Translations under genes and position numbers: made by a program
Notes under the pieces: generated by a model
What the model was told of the DNA's origin: nothing
What the model saw: only the letters and a program-made list of their open reading frames with translations
Database searches by the model: none
Shown: positions 15,666-22,888 of the stretch, piece after piece
Numbering within the stretch: the first letter of the stretch is position 1
Layout of the letters: the number at the start of each line of letters is the position of its first letter
Assembly (NCBI RefSeq): GCF_003075095.1
Contig: NZ_QCZF01000008.1
Coordinates: 62,001 to 126,000 of the forward strand
Length of the DNA: 64,000 bases
Source: Blastococcus litoris
Lineage (GTDB): Bacteria; Actinomycetota; Actinomycetes; Mycobacteriales; Geodermatophilaceae
Reading direction: 5' to 3'

Positions 15666-16007
15666 GTGCAGCAGACGATCGCCCGCCCGACGTCCCACCG
15701 CCGAACCGGGCTCCCCTGGACCGGGGGATCCCCGCCGAGACGACCCACGCCACTGGCCCCCGCGCCGGTGCGGCGCCCGCTGCCGTGCCGGGTCGAGGAC
15801 CCGGAGCTGTGGTTCGCCGAGAGCCCCGCACAGCTCGAGCAGGCCAAGAGCTTCTGCGGCGGGTGCCCCATCCGGAGCGCCTGTCTGGCCGGCGCCCTGG
15901 ACCGGGGCGAGCCGTGGGGTGTCTGGGGCGGCGAGATCTTCGAACGGGGCGCCGTCATCGCCCGCAAGCGTCCGCGGGGCCGTCCCCGCAAGGTCGTCGC
16001 GGCGTGA
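15666..16007 (+). CDS. whiB7: WhiB7 antibiotic-stress transcription factor
   Basis: A 113-residue Wbl protein. The four Fe-S cysteines are C41, C64, C67 and C73, followed by the G(V/I)WGG turn (GVWGGE, 85-90) and a C-terminal AT-hook RGRPRK (104-109) that identifies WhiB7 among Wbl proteins. In known species it binds SigA and turns on intrinsic resistance genes when ribosomes are inhibited. GTG 15666 has a strong AAGGAGGAG site. Its leader contains an ORF, a terminator and an anti-RBS sequence (separate entries). It lies directly after uvrD2, as in mycobacteria. Confidence 0.93.
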   Translation: MQQTIARPTSHRRTGLPWTGGSPPRRPTPLAPAPVRRPLPCRVEDPELWFAESPAQLEQAKSFCGGCPIRSACLAGALDRGEPWGVWGGEIFERGAVIARKRPRGRPRKVVAA

Positions 16008-16099
16008 GCCGCGACGGCAGCACCGCTGAATGCATCCAGCTCGACCGGTCCCTCCTCATGTCGGAGGGATCGACCACTCACCCAGAAGGAACGACTGCC

Positions 16100-16264
16100 A
16101 TGTACATGCTCGAACAGGATCTGGCGCGCAGCCGGATGGGCGAGATGCAGGCGGAGGCCGCCGCGGCCTCGCGCGCTCGTCGTCTCTACCTGGCCCGCCG
16201 CGCGGCTCGTCGCGCGGAGCGTGCGGTCCGCCGTGCCGCGCGGGCTTCCGCCGCCGTCTACTGA
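16100..16264 (+). CDS. Small basic Ala/Arg-rich protein
   Basis: A 54-residue protein starting MYMLEQDLARSRMGEMQ and continuing as an Ala/Arg-rich helix (RLYLARRAARRAERAVRR). It has no cysteine and no membrane segment. ATG 16100 has an AGAAGGA site about 9 nt upstream. A 7-bp hairpin (TCCCTCC/GGAGGGA, 16049-16069) sits in its leader. Similar short amphipathic basic proteins occur in actinobacteria without known function; nucleic-acid binding is only a guess from charge. It follows whiB7 by 92 nt and may share its transcript. Confidence 0.65.
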   Translation: MYMLEQDLARSRMGEMQAEAAAASRARRLYLARRAARRAERAVRRAARASAAVY

Positions 16265-16322
16265 CGGCACCAGCCCCGGCGGAGCCGGCCGACCAGGCCG
16301 GTGACCCGCCTACCCCCGAGCC

Positions 16323-16366
16323 GAGGCCGGGTTCGGGACGCTCCCGGTGCGTCCCGACCCGGCCTC
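16323..16366 (+). terminator. Bidirectional terminator hairpin
   Basis: GAGGCCGGGTTCGGGACG (16323-16340) pairs with CGTCCCGACCCGGCCTC (16350-16366) with one bulged T. It lies between the converging small basic protein gene and ABC1 kinase gene and can serve both strands. Confidence 0.75.
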
Positions 16367-16380
16367 GCCCATGCCCGGGG

Positions 16381-17703
16381 TCACTCCACGAAGCCGGGGA
16401 GCCACTCCTCCAGGACGCTGCGGAAGTCCCCGGCCGCGTCGAGCTGGCACAGCACGCCGATGGACCCGATGGTCACCCGGTGGATGAGCAGGTAGGCCGG
16501 TGGCAGGTTGAGCTGCCGGCCCAGCCTGCTGGCGTCGTTGCGCGGATCGGCGATCCGCGCCGCCTGCTCCTGCATCCACGCGCGGGTGAAGTGGAAGTGG
16601 TGGGTCGCCACCGGGTCGAGCATCGGGCGCAGGAAGTCGTGCACGCCCTGGGCGTCGATCTCGATGTTCGCCCGGACGAACCCCTCGGCCCGCAGGTCGG
16701 CCAGCACCTCGTCCGCCTTGCCGGCCAGCGCCCACCGCAGCAGCCGGCCGATCGGTTCGGGGTGCCCGTCGGGCAACCGCGCCGTCGCCCCGAAGTCGAT
16801 GACGCCGAGGCGCCCGTCGGGGAGCAGCCGGAAGTTCCCCGGGTGCGGGTCGGCGTGCAGCATCCCCGCCCGCTCCGGACCCGAGAAGTGCAGCACCGCC
16901 AGCAGCTGCCCGGCCCGGTCGCGCTGCTCGCGGGTGCCGTCGGCGATGATCCGGGACAGCGGAGTGCCGTCCAGCCACTCGGAGACGATCACCTTGGGCG
17001 CGCTCGCGACGACCCGGGGGACGACGATCTGGTCGTCACCGGCGTAGGCCTTCGCGAAGGCGCGCTGCGCGTCGGCCTCCAGCCCGTAGTCCAGCTCCTC
17101 GACGACGCGCGCCTTGAGCTCGGCGATCAGCGGCTTGACGTCCATGCCCGGGAACAGCGCCGCGAACAGGCGCGCGAATCGGGCCAGCTGGTTGAGGTCG
17201 GCCATCAGGGCGGTGGCCGCACCCGGGTACTGGATCTTGACGGCGACGTCACGCCCGTCCCGCCAGGTCGCACGGTGCACCTGGCCGATGCTGGCCGCGG
17301 CGGCGGGCTGGTCGTCGAACTCGGCGAACCGCGTGCGCCAGGTGCCGCCCAGCTGCTGGGCGAGGACCGCGTGCACGGTCCGCACCGGCATCGGCGGCGC
17401 CTCTTCCTGGAGCTTGACCAGGGCCTCGCGGTACGGGGCGGCGACCTCCTCCGGTACGGCCGCTTCGAAGACCGAGAGCGTCTGGCCGAGCTTCATGGCT
17501 CCGCCCTTGAGCTGCCCGAGCACGGCGAACAGCTGCTCGGCCGTCCGCTGCTGCAGCTCCGCGGTGACGGCGTCCGCCGGCCGGCCCGAGAGGCGCTTGC
17601 CCAGGCCGAGGGTCGCCCGGCCGGCCGCCCCCAGGGGGAGCGACGCCAGTCGTGCGGTCCGCGACACGGAGCCCCTCGGCATCACCGGTCCGTCGTCACT
17701 CAC
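16381..17703 (-). CDS. ABC1/AarF (UbiB-like) atypical kinase
   Basis: A 440-residue ABC1-family protein. The family's KxGQ motif ([11 protein letters not shown]), the Ala-rich loop [12 protein letters not shown], the catalytic Lys in [18 protein letters not shown] and the metal motif VIDFGA are all present, so it is a complete atypical kinase/ATPase. The family supports quinone or lipid metabolism in other organisms; the substrate here is unknown. GTG 17703 is preceded by GAGGAGGAA. It occupies the place of Rv3197 next to whiB7 in mycobacteria. The RRE/ThiF-like gene is 71 nt upstream on the same strand. Confidence 0.88.
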   Translation of the reverse strand: MSDDGPVMPRGSVSRTARLASLPLGAAGRATLGLGKRLSGRPADAVTAELQQRTAEQLFAVLGQLKGGAMKLGQTLSVFEAAVPEEVAAPYREALVKLQEEAPPMPVRTVHAVLAQQLGGTWRTRFAEFDDQPAAAASIGQVHRATWRDGRDVAVKIQYPGAATALMADLNQLARFARLFAALFPGMDVKPLIAELKARVVEELDYGLEADAQRAFAKAYAGDDQIVVPRVVASAPKVIVSEWLDGTPLSRIIADGTREQRDRAGQLLAVLHFSGPERAGMLHADPHPGNFRLLPDGRLGVIDFGATARLPDGHPEPIGRLLRWALAGKADEVLADLRAEGFVRANIEIDAQGVHDFLRPMLDPVATHHFHFTRAWMQEQAARIADPRNDASRLGRQLNLPPAYLLIHRVTIGSIGVLCQLDAAGDFRSVLEEWLPGFVE

Positions 17704-17774
17704 GCGTTCCTCCTCGCCGGCGCTCGCGCCCCGTCCGGCACCGCCGTGTGGTCTCGGTGAGCTCGTGAGCTCGG

Positions 17775-18905
17775 TCAGCCGCCCATTGTTCCCTGCCGAG
17801 GGGCCTCCGTGCCCACGGGAACCGCGGTCGGCTCGCCCGGGCGGGTGGCGGCGGAGGTGGCGGGAGGCCTCTCCGCGGCTCCGCACGGGCACGCCGGGTG
17901 CGCCGGCCACCTGCGGACCCGCGGCGTCAGGTGCGGTGGCGGCAGCTCCACCGTGGCCGCGAGGGCGGCGGGGGCCGACGTGCCGTCCAGGTAGGCGAGC
18001 ACCTGGAGCGCCGCCGTGGCGGCGGTCAGCAGGCAGGTGATCGTCGCGCCGCTGGGCGGGGGCTGGCTCCGGGTCAGCTGGGCGGCGAGCCGCGGCCAGC
18101 GGGGGTCGGCGTCGCGGCGGCGCAGATCGGCGCACTGCAGGCAGCTGGTGACGCCCGGGACGACCAGCGGTCCGACGACACCCGTCTCCCCGCGCACGGT
18201 CGCGACCAGGTGCGGCACGCCGGCGCGGTGGGCTCCGGCCGCGAGCGGGTCGGACGCCGCCCACGGCCGGGCCAGCACGACCAGATCGGCGGCGGTGTCG
18301 GCGCCCAGGGGCCGCAGGTCGGTGAGCGGGCTCGCGCGGCGCACGGCGTCGGCTGCCGCGAGGGCCCGCGGTCGTCCCTCGTCGGCCGCGCCGAGGCCGC
18401 CGACGACGGCGTCGCCGGCTGCCGTCAGCCCGGTGTCCCGGACCGTCACGCGACCTATCCCGCTCGCGGCGAGCATGGCGGCCAGCGGGGCGCCGACGCG
18501 CGTGGCGCCCTCGACGACGACGGCGGCCTGCCGTCGCGTGCGCCAGCCGCCGGGACGGGCCGATGCCGCGGGCAGCTCCACGGCGGTGCGGGCGGCGGCC
18601 GCCGGTCCCGCGTCAGCAGCGAGCAGGTCGCCGGCGTCGAGGTCGACCAGCAGCCCTGCCGAGCGCAGCCCGTCGAGCACCCGGAGGACGACGGCGGGGT
18701 CCAGGCCCGCCTCGGCCGCGTCGGCGAGGACGGCCTTCTGCGCGCGCCGCCCGTCGAGCCCGCGCAGCAGGGCCACGACGGCGGCACCCCCCGGACCGAG
18801 CGCGAGCCCGTCGCTGCCGTCGACCCCGCCCACCTGCGCGGCCCCGTCGTCATCGCGCAGCAGCGGGGTGGCGGCGGGGAGCAGGGGGTGGGCGAAGTCG
18901 GTCAC
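17775..18905 (-). CDS. RRE/ThiF-like TOMM-type protein
   Basis: A 376-residue protein. The first 90 residues look like a small winged-helix (RRE-like) domain ([20 protein letters not shown], then [20 protein letters not shown]). Then comes a degenerate ThiF/E1-like Rossmann part in which the nucleotide-binding glycines are poor ([13 protein letters not shown]). [11 protein letters not shown] and the C-terminal HPACPCGA supply a probable zinc site. This combination matches proteins annotated as 'TOMM precursor leader peptide-binding' or ThiF-family cyclodehydratase partners. No precursor peptide, YcaO or dehydrogenase gene is next to it, so its role may be different. The start GTG 18905 begins [10 protein letters not shown]. 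Confidence 0.65.
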   Translation of the reverse strand: MTDFAHPLLPAATPLLRDDDGAAQVGGVDGSDGLALGPGGAAVVALLRGLDGRRAQKAVLADAAEAGLDPAVVLRVLDGLRSAGLLVDLDAGDLLAADAGPAAAARTAVELPAASARPGGWRTRRQAAVVVEGATRVGAPLAAMLAASGIGRVTVRDTGLTAAGDAVVGGLGAADEGRPRALAAADAVRRASPLTDLRPLGADTAADLVVLARPWAASDPLAAGAHRAGVPHLVATVRGETGVVGPLVVPGVTSCLQCADLRRRDADPRWPRLAAQLTRSQPPPSGATITCLLTAATAALQVLAYLDGTSAPAALAATVELPPPHLTPRVRRWPAHPACPCGAAERPPATSAATRPGEPTAVPVGTEAPRQGTMGG

Positions 18906-18970
18906 CCGGGCAGCGTCGCAGCGCCGAGGAGGGCGCGCGGGCGCCGTCCACAGGCTCCGGGACGACGAAC

Positions 18971-18996
18971 GGCGGCGCCCCCGCAGGGGCACCGCC
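18971..18996 (-). terminator. Hairpin terminator for DUF5679 gene
   Basis: GGCGGCGCCCC and GGGGCACCGCC form an 11-bp stem around CGCA. The single mismatch is C-A on the plus strand but G-U on the minus strand, so it best serves the minus-strand gene ending at 19021. Confidence 0.55.
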
Positions 18997-19020
18997 GTGT
19001 CAGGAGCGCGCGGTCAGCGC

Positions 19021-19173
19021 TCAGGCCTTGCCGAGGATCCGGTTCATCTTGGTGCCGCAGACGGGGCAGGTGCCCTGCGCCATCCGGCGGCCGGACTCGC
19101 TGACCTTCACCTCGCCGTCGAAGTCGCGCTTCTCCTTGCACTTCACGCAGTAGCCGTTGTAGCTCTCCGCCAC
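19021..19173 (-). CDS. DUF5679 small zinc-ribbon protein
   Basis: A 50-residue protein with CVKC near the N-terminus (YCVKCKEKRDF) and CPVCGTKM near the C-terminus, a zinc ribbon of the DUF5679 type. GTG 19173 is preceded by GAGGAG at a suitable distance. Such proteins are short, cytosolic and of unknown role; nucleic-acid contact is common for zinc ribbons but not shown here. A terminator hairpin follows at 18971-18996. Confidence 0.8.
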   Translation of the reverse strand: MAESYNGYCVKCKEKRDFDGEVKVSESGRRMAQGTCPVCGTKMNRILGKA

Positions 19174-19302
19174 GGGGGTCTCCTCGAACTCGGGGTGCCT
19201 CGGCACGCGCGCCGGGCGCCGTTGCGCAGGCACGCTACCCGTGCGGGCGGTCGATGGTGTGACGGGCGGTCGCCGGAACACGGCCGTTCGGGACCCCTCT
19301 GC

Positions 19303-19327
19303 CCACAGCCTGTGGACAAGGCTGTGG
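19303..19327. repeat. Hairpin with DnaA-box-like loop
   Basis: CCACAGCC (19303-19310) and GGCTGTGG (19320-19327) form an 8-bp stem. The 9-nt loop TGTGGACAA is the exact reverse complement of the actinobacterial DnaA box TTGTCCACA. It is a single box far from any replication gene, so an origin is not implied. Confidence 0.45.
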
Positions 19328-19564
19328 AGCGCGTGGGGACGACCCGGCGTGTCCCTGTGCGCGGAGCGGGGACAGGGTGGGGGAGCAGCCCGACCCGGAC
19401 GGGCCGACCTGCCGTCCCACCTGCGGCTACGGGCCCGTCCGGGCTGTGGACCGACCACCCAGCGCAACCCTTGTCACCGGGTGGAGCGGCGGTCGTGTCC
19501 ACCGTCCGTGCGACGTGCACCCGAGTGGGTGCCCTCGCAGAGGCGCAGGGTCGGCACGGTGCCT

Positions 19565-19570
19565 TACGGT
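19565..19570 (+). promoter_or_regulatory. -10 element, leaderless metallopeptidase
   Basis: TACGGT lies 6 nt before GTG 19577, with no ribosome-binding site. This decides the start. Confidence 0.5.
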
Positions 19571-19576
19571 GCCCCC

Positions 19577-20281
19577 GTGCCCGGATCGACTCCCGACGCT
19601 CACGCGTGCCCCGAGCCGACCGGCCCGTCCACCTCCGCCGGCCGGGCCGGCCGCGCGATCCCGGCTGCCCGGCCGCGCAAGGGAGCCGATCAGGGTCTCC
19701 CGGCGCCGGAGCAGGCGCGCGGAGATCTCGCCGGCGGCCCGGCGAGCCTCGGGGAGGTCGAGGTCCGGCGCAGCGCCCGCCGGCGCCGGACGGTGACCGC
19801 CTACCGCGAGAAGGGGCGGACCGTCGTCCTCATCCCGGCCGCCTTCAGCCCGGCCGAGGAGCGGCGCTGGGTGGCGCAGATGGTGGCGAAGCTGCAGACC
19901 CGCGAGGAGCGCCGCCGCCGGTCCCTCGGGGGCGACGACGAGCTGATGGACCGCGCCCGCGCGCTGTCGGCCGCCCATCTCGACGGTCTGGCCGAGCCGC
20001 TCAGCGTGCGGTGGGTGGACAACCAGAACCGCCGCTGGGGCTCCTGCACGCCCGCCGACGGCAGCATCCGCCTGTCGAGCCGGCTGCGGTCGATGCCGGA
20101 GTACGTCGTCGACTACGTCCTCGTGCACGAGCTGGTGCACCTGCTCGAGCCCGGTCACGACGAGAACTTCTGGGCACTCGTCGCGCGTTACCCGCGCGCC
20201 GAGCGCGCCCGCGGTTTCCTCGAGGGCGTCGAGACGGCGGGCGCGGGGGCCGAGGGGGAGTCGGCCGACCTCGTCGACTAG
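19577..20281 (+). CDS. YgjP/SprT-like DUF45 metallopeptidase
   Basis: A 234-residue protein with the zincin motif HELVHLLEPGHDENFW near residue 190 and the preceding RWGSCTPADGSIRLSSRL segment, both typical of the YgjP/WLM-like DUF45 family. The N-terminal 60 residues are Pro/Ala-rich and poorly conserved. The start GTG 19577 follows from a leaderless -10. It converges on the DUF2342 gene and shares the palindromic stop CTAG with it (20278-20281). The family is predicted to act on nucleic-acid-bound or damaged proteins, but the substrate is unknown. Confidence 0.85.
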   Translation: MPGSTPDAHACPEPTGPSTSAGRAGRAIPAARPRKGADQGLPAPEQARGDLAGGPASLGEVEVRRSARRRRTVTAYREKGRTVVLIPAAFSPAEERRWVAQMVAKLQTREERRRRSLGGDDELMDRARALSAAHLDGLAEPLSVRWVDNQNRRWGSCTPADGSIRLSSRLRSMPEYVVDYVLVHELVHLLEPGHDENFWALVARYPRAERARGFLEGVETAGAGAEGESADLVD

Positions 20282-21648
20282 CCCTGCTGCCGGCCGCCCT
20301 CGTCGTCCTCGGGCTTCTCCGCGTCCTCGGCGGTCAGGGCCGCCAGCTCGTCGTCCAGCCCCTGGCGGGCCACGAAGTCCAGGGGCTCGTCCAGGTCCTC
20401 GGACGTGGGCAGCAGGTCGGGGTGCGACCACAGGCGGTCCCGGGCGTCCGACCCGTGCTGCTGGGTCATGGCGCCCCACACCGTCGCCGCGTCGCGGAGC
20501 CGGCGGGGACGCAGCTCCAGGCCGACCAGCGTGGCGAAGGTCTGCTCGGCGGGACCACCCGAGGCCCGACGGCGGCGCATCGTCTCGGCGAGCGCCGGGT
20601 GACCGGGCAGCCGGTCCCTGGCCGCCTCGGCGACGACGGTGTCGACCCAGCCCTCGACCAGCGCGAGCAGCGTCTCGAGGCGGCGCAGCGCCATCTGCTG
20701 CTCCGGGGTCTCCTCCGGCTCGAGGACGCCGCTGCCGAGCAGCTGCTGGATGCTCTCCGGGTTGCTGGGGTCGATGCCGCCCTCCATGCCCGACATCGCC
20801 TCGCCGAGCTTCTGCTCGATGGCCTCGCGGTCGATCGTGATCCCGCGGGCGTAGGCGTGGACGGCGTCCTGCAGCTGCTGGCGCAGCCACGGGACGTGCG
20901 CGAACAGCCGCTGCGACGCCGCCTCGCGCAGGGCGAGGAACAGCCGCACCTCGTCGGCCGGCCGGTCCAGGCCGTCGGCGAAGGCCCCGACGTTCTGCGG
21001 CACCAGGACACCGGTGCCCGCGGGGGCCAGGGGGAGCCCGACGTCGGTGCTGGTGACGACCTCGTCGGCGAGCTTGCCGAGCGCCTGGCCGACCTGGGCG
21101 CCGAACATCAGCCCGCCCATCCGGCCCATGATCCCGGCGACCGGGCCGAAGGACATGGCCGCCTCCTGGGGGAGGGCGCTGGTCATCGCGCCGACGACCT
21201 TCTCGGCGAGGGGGTCGATGAGCGCGCGCCACGCGGGCAGCGTCTGCTCCACCCACTCGACCCGCGACCAGGCGGCGGTGCGCTCGATGCCGGAGGGCAA
21301 CCCGGTGGCCTGGTCCAGCCACAGGTCGGCCAGCCGCAGCGCCTCGGCCACGGCGGTGCGCTCGGCGTCCGACGACGGCTGGTGCCCGGCGGCGAGCTGG
21401 CTGATCGCGCCCTGCCGGGCGAGGTCCCAGTTGACCGGCCCGCCGGACCAGTTCATGAGCTTCTGCAGCTCGGCGAACAGCGGCATCTTGCCGAGCAGGT
21501 CCTCGGGCGAGCCGCCGCCGGCGATGCCACCGAACAGGGCGCCCAGGCCGAAGGGGTCGCCGGGGTTGCCGGGGGTGCCCCCCTGGCCGGGCTCGCGGCG
21601 CTCCGGGTCGCGGTCGGGCAGTCCGAAGCCGAACGGCACGTCACTCAT
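20278..21648 (-). CDS. DUF2342 zincin-like 'putative hydrolase'
   Basis: A 456-residue protein of the actinobacterial DUF2342/zinc-dependent-metalloprotease-like family (the Rv3195 position). The N-terminus is Gly/Pro-rich (GFGLPDRDPERR). The conserved centre includes FGPVAGIMGRMGGLMFGAQVGQALGKLADEV and ALREAASQRLFAHVPWL, followed by DAVHAYARGI. I see no intact HExxH: the place where a His would be expected after REAA reads Ser. The annotation as a metalloprotease is therefore by family only. The ATG start at 21648 has a TACCGT -10 6 nt upstream (21655-21660) and is probably leaderless. Confidence 0.78.
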   Translation of the reverse strand: MSDVPFGFGLPDRDPERREPGQGGTPGNPGDPFGLGALFGGIAGGGSPEDLLGKMPLFAELQKLMNWSGGPVNWDLARQGAISQLAAGHQPSSDAERTAVAEALRLADLWLDQATGLPSGIERTAAWSRVEWVEQTLPAWRALIDPLAEKVVGAMTSALPQEAAMSFGPVAGIMGRMGGLMFGAQVGQALGKLADEVVTSTDVGLPLAPAGTGVLVPQNVGAFADGLDRPADEVRLFLALREAASQRLFAHVPWLRQQLQDAVHAYARGITIDREAIEQKLGEAMSGMEGGIDPSNPESIQQLLGSGVLEPEETPEQQMALRRLETLLALVEGWVDTVVAEAARDRLPGHPALAETMRRRRASGGPAEQTFATLVGLELRPRRLRDAATVWGAMTQQHGSDARDRLWSHPDLLPTSEDLDEPLDFVARQGLDDELAALTAEDAEKPEDDEGGRQQG

Positions 21649-21740
21649 GCACCCACGGTAGACGCGTGATCTTCGCCGGGGTGACGACGCGTTGCGCCCA
21701 CGGCGGACAGGACGCGACGGCGCCGTCCAGCTCCGCCGCA

Positions 21741-21746
21741 TAGGCT
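21741..21746 (+). promoter_or_regulatory. -10 element, leaderless PDZ-Lon gene
   Basis: TAGGCT lies 8 nt before GTG 21755. The divergent DUF2342 gene has its own leaderless TACCGT (minus, 21655-21660). Confidence 0.5.
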
Positions 21747-21754
21747 CGCCCGTC

Positions 21755-22777
21755 GTGACCCGCCGGATCGCCGTCCTGACCGCCGGTGTCGTGCTCCTGC
21801 TCCTCTTCGGGATCCTGGGGACGACGCTGCCGGTGCCCTACGTCGCGCAGGTGCCGGGGCCGACGTTCAACACCCTGGGCGACATCGACGGCGAGCCGAT
21901 CATCGACGTCCAGGGCCGCGAGCGGAACGACGTCGAGGGCAACCTGAACCTGACGACGGTCGGCGTGAGCCGTGGCGGGCTCAGTCTGGTTCAGGCGGTG
22001 CGCGGCTGGTTCGACGACGAGGTGAGCGTGGTCCCGGAGGAGGCGGTCTACCCGCCCGACCGCTCCGAGGAGGAGACCCGGCAGGCCAACCGCCAGGCGT
22101 TCCTGACCTCCGAGCAGGCGGCCATGTCGGTGGCCCTGGGCCGGCTCGGCTACCCGGTGAAGGTGGTCGTCCAGGGGCTGGCCGACGACTCGCCGTCGGA
22201 GGGCGCGCTCGAGGAGGGCGACGCCATCGAGGCCGTCGACGGCGTCCCGACCCCGGACACCGACGCCCTCGACGAGGTCCTGAGGGCCATCCCCGGCGGA
22301 TCGACGGTGACGGTGTCCTACACGCGGCTCGGCGAGCCGGGGACGGCGACGGTCACCACCCGCGAGGCGGAGGACAGGGAGGGGTCGCTGCTCGGCATCA
22401 CGATCCTCGAGCAGCCGTCGGCCCCGTTCGACGTCGACATCCAGGTGGAGGACGTCGGGGGTCCGTCCGCGGGGCTGATGCTCACTCTCGGCATCCTCGA
22501 CCTCGTCGGCGACGAGGACCTGACGGGCGGTGCGGTGATCGCCGGGACGGGCACGATCGACGCCGACGGCGCCGTGGGGCCGATCGGCGGCATCCCGCTG
22601 AAGATGGTCGCCGCCGAGGAGATCGGCGCGGAGCTCTTCCTCGTCCCGGAGGGCAACTGCGCCGAGGCGGACGCCGCGGCCGACCCGGGCTTCCCCCTCG
22701 CCAAGGTCGCCACCCTCGACGACGCGCTCGACGCCCTCGCCGACTTCCGCGCCGGGCGCACACCGGAGACCTGCTGA
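21755..22777 (+). CDS. Membrane-anchored PDZ/Lon-like protease
   Basis: A 340-residue protein: one N-terminal membrane helix (VLTAGVVLLLLFGILGTTLP), a PDZ domain at about 130-210 (GDAIEAVDGVPTPDTDALDEVL) and a Lon-type S16 protease domain. The catalytic dyad is Ser238 (GGPSAGLML) and Lys283 (GGIPLKMVAA). It has no ATPase, as in the YlbL/Rv3194c group of extracytoplasmic serine proteases. The leaderless GTG 21755 was chosen over codons further upstream because the membrane anchor begins right after it. It precedes the UPF0182 gene, as in mycobacteria. Confidence 0.9.
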   Translation: MTRRIAVLTAGVVLLLLFGILGTTLPVPYVAQVPGPTFNTLGDIDGEPIIDVQGRERNDVEGNLNLTTVGVSRGGLSLVQAVRGWFDDEVSVVPEEAVYPPDRSEEETRQANRQAFLTSEQAAMSVALGRLGYPVKVVVQGLADDSPSEGALEEGDAIEAVDGVPTPDTDALDEVLRAIPGGSTVTVSYTRLGEPGTATVTTREAEDREGSLLGITILEQPSAPFDVDIQVEDVGGPSAGLMLTLGILDLVGDEDLTGGAVIAGTGTIDADGAVGPIGGIPLKMVAAEEIGAELFLVPEGNCAEADAAADPGFPLAKVATLDDALDALADFRAGRTPETC

Positions 22778-22888
22778 ACCGCTGACCTCGCGGGGAACCC
22801 CGTCGGCCCCCGCGCGTTGTGCTGGGATGACCGGGCGTCCCCCGTGTCACCGCACTCTGCAACTGCCTGCAACTGAAGGAGAGCGCTC

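Larger units (their letters stand above)
19174..19576. other. 403-nt intergenic region
   Basis: This is the divergent region between the DUF5679 and metallopeptidase genes. No convincing gene was found. It contains the hairpin with a DnaA-box-like loop at 19303-19327, three CTGTGGA words and the leaderless promoter at 19565. The long open frames crossing it have no family similarity. Confidence 0.6.

Noticed and set aside
19303-19327. Replication origin
   Set aside because: A single DnaA-like box, with no dnaA or dnaN nearby and no AT-rich unwinding region.
18016-21669. 1217-codon open frame on the plus strand
   Set aside because: It runs across several recognisable minus-strand genes in another frame, with no domain similarity. 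The minus genes have starts, stops and motifs.
22793-22818. SigR promoter before UPF0182 gene
   Set aside because: GGGAAC with 17 nt before GTT is off in both sequence and spacing, so it was not called.
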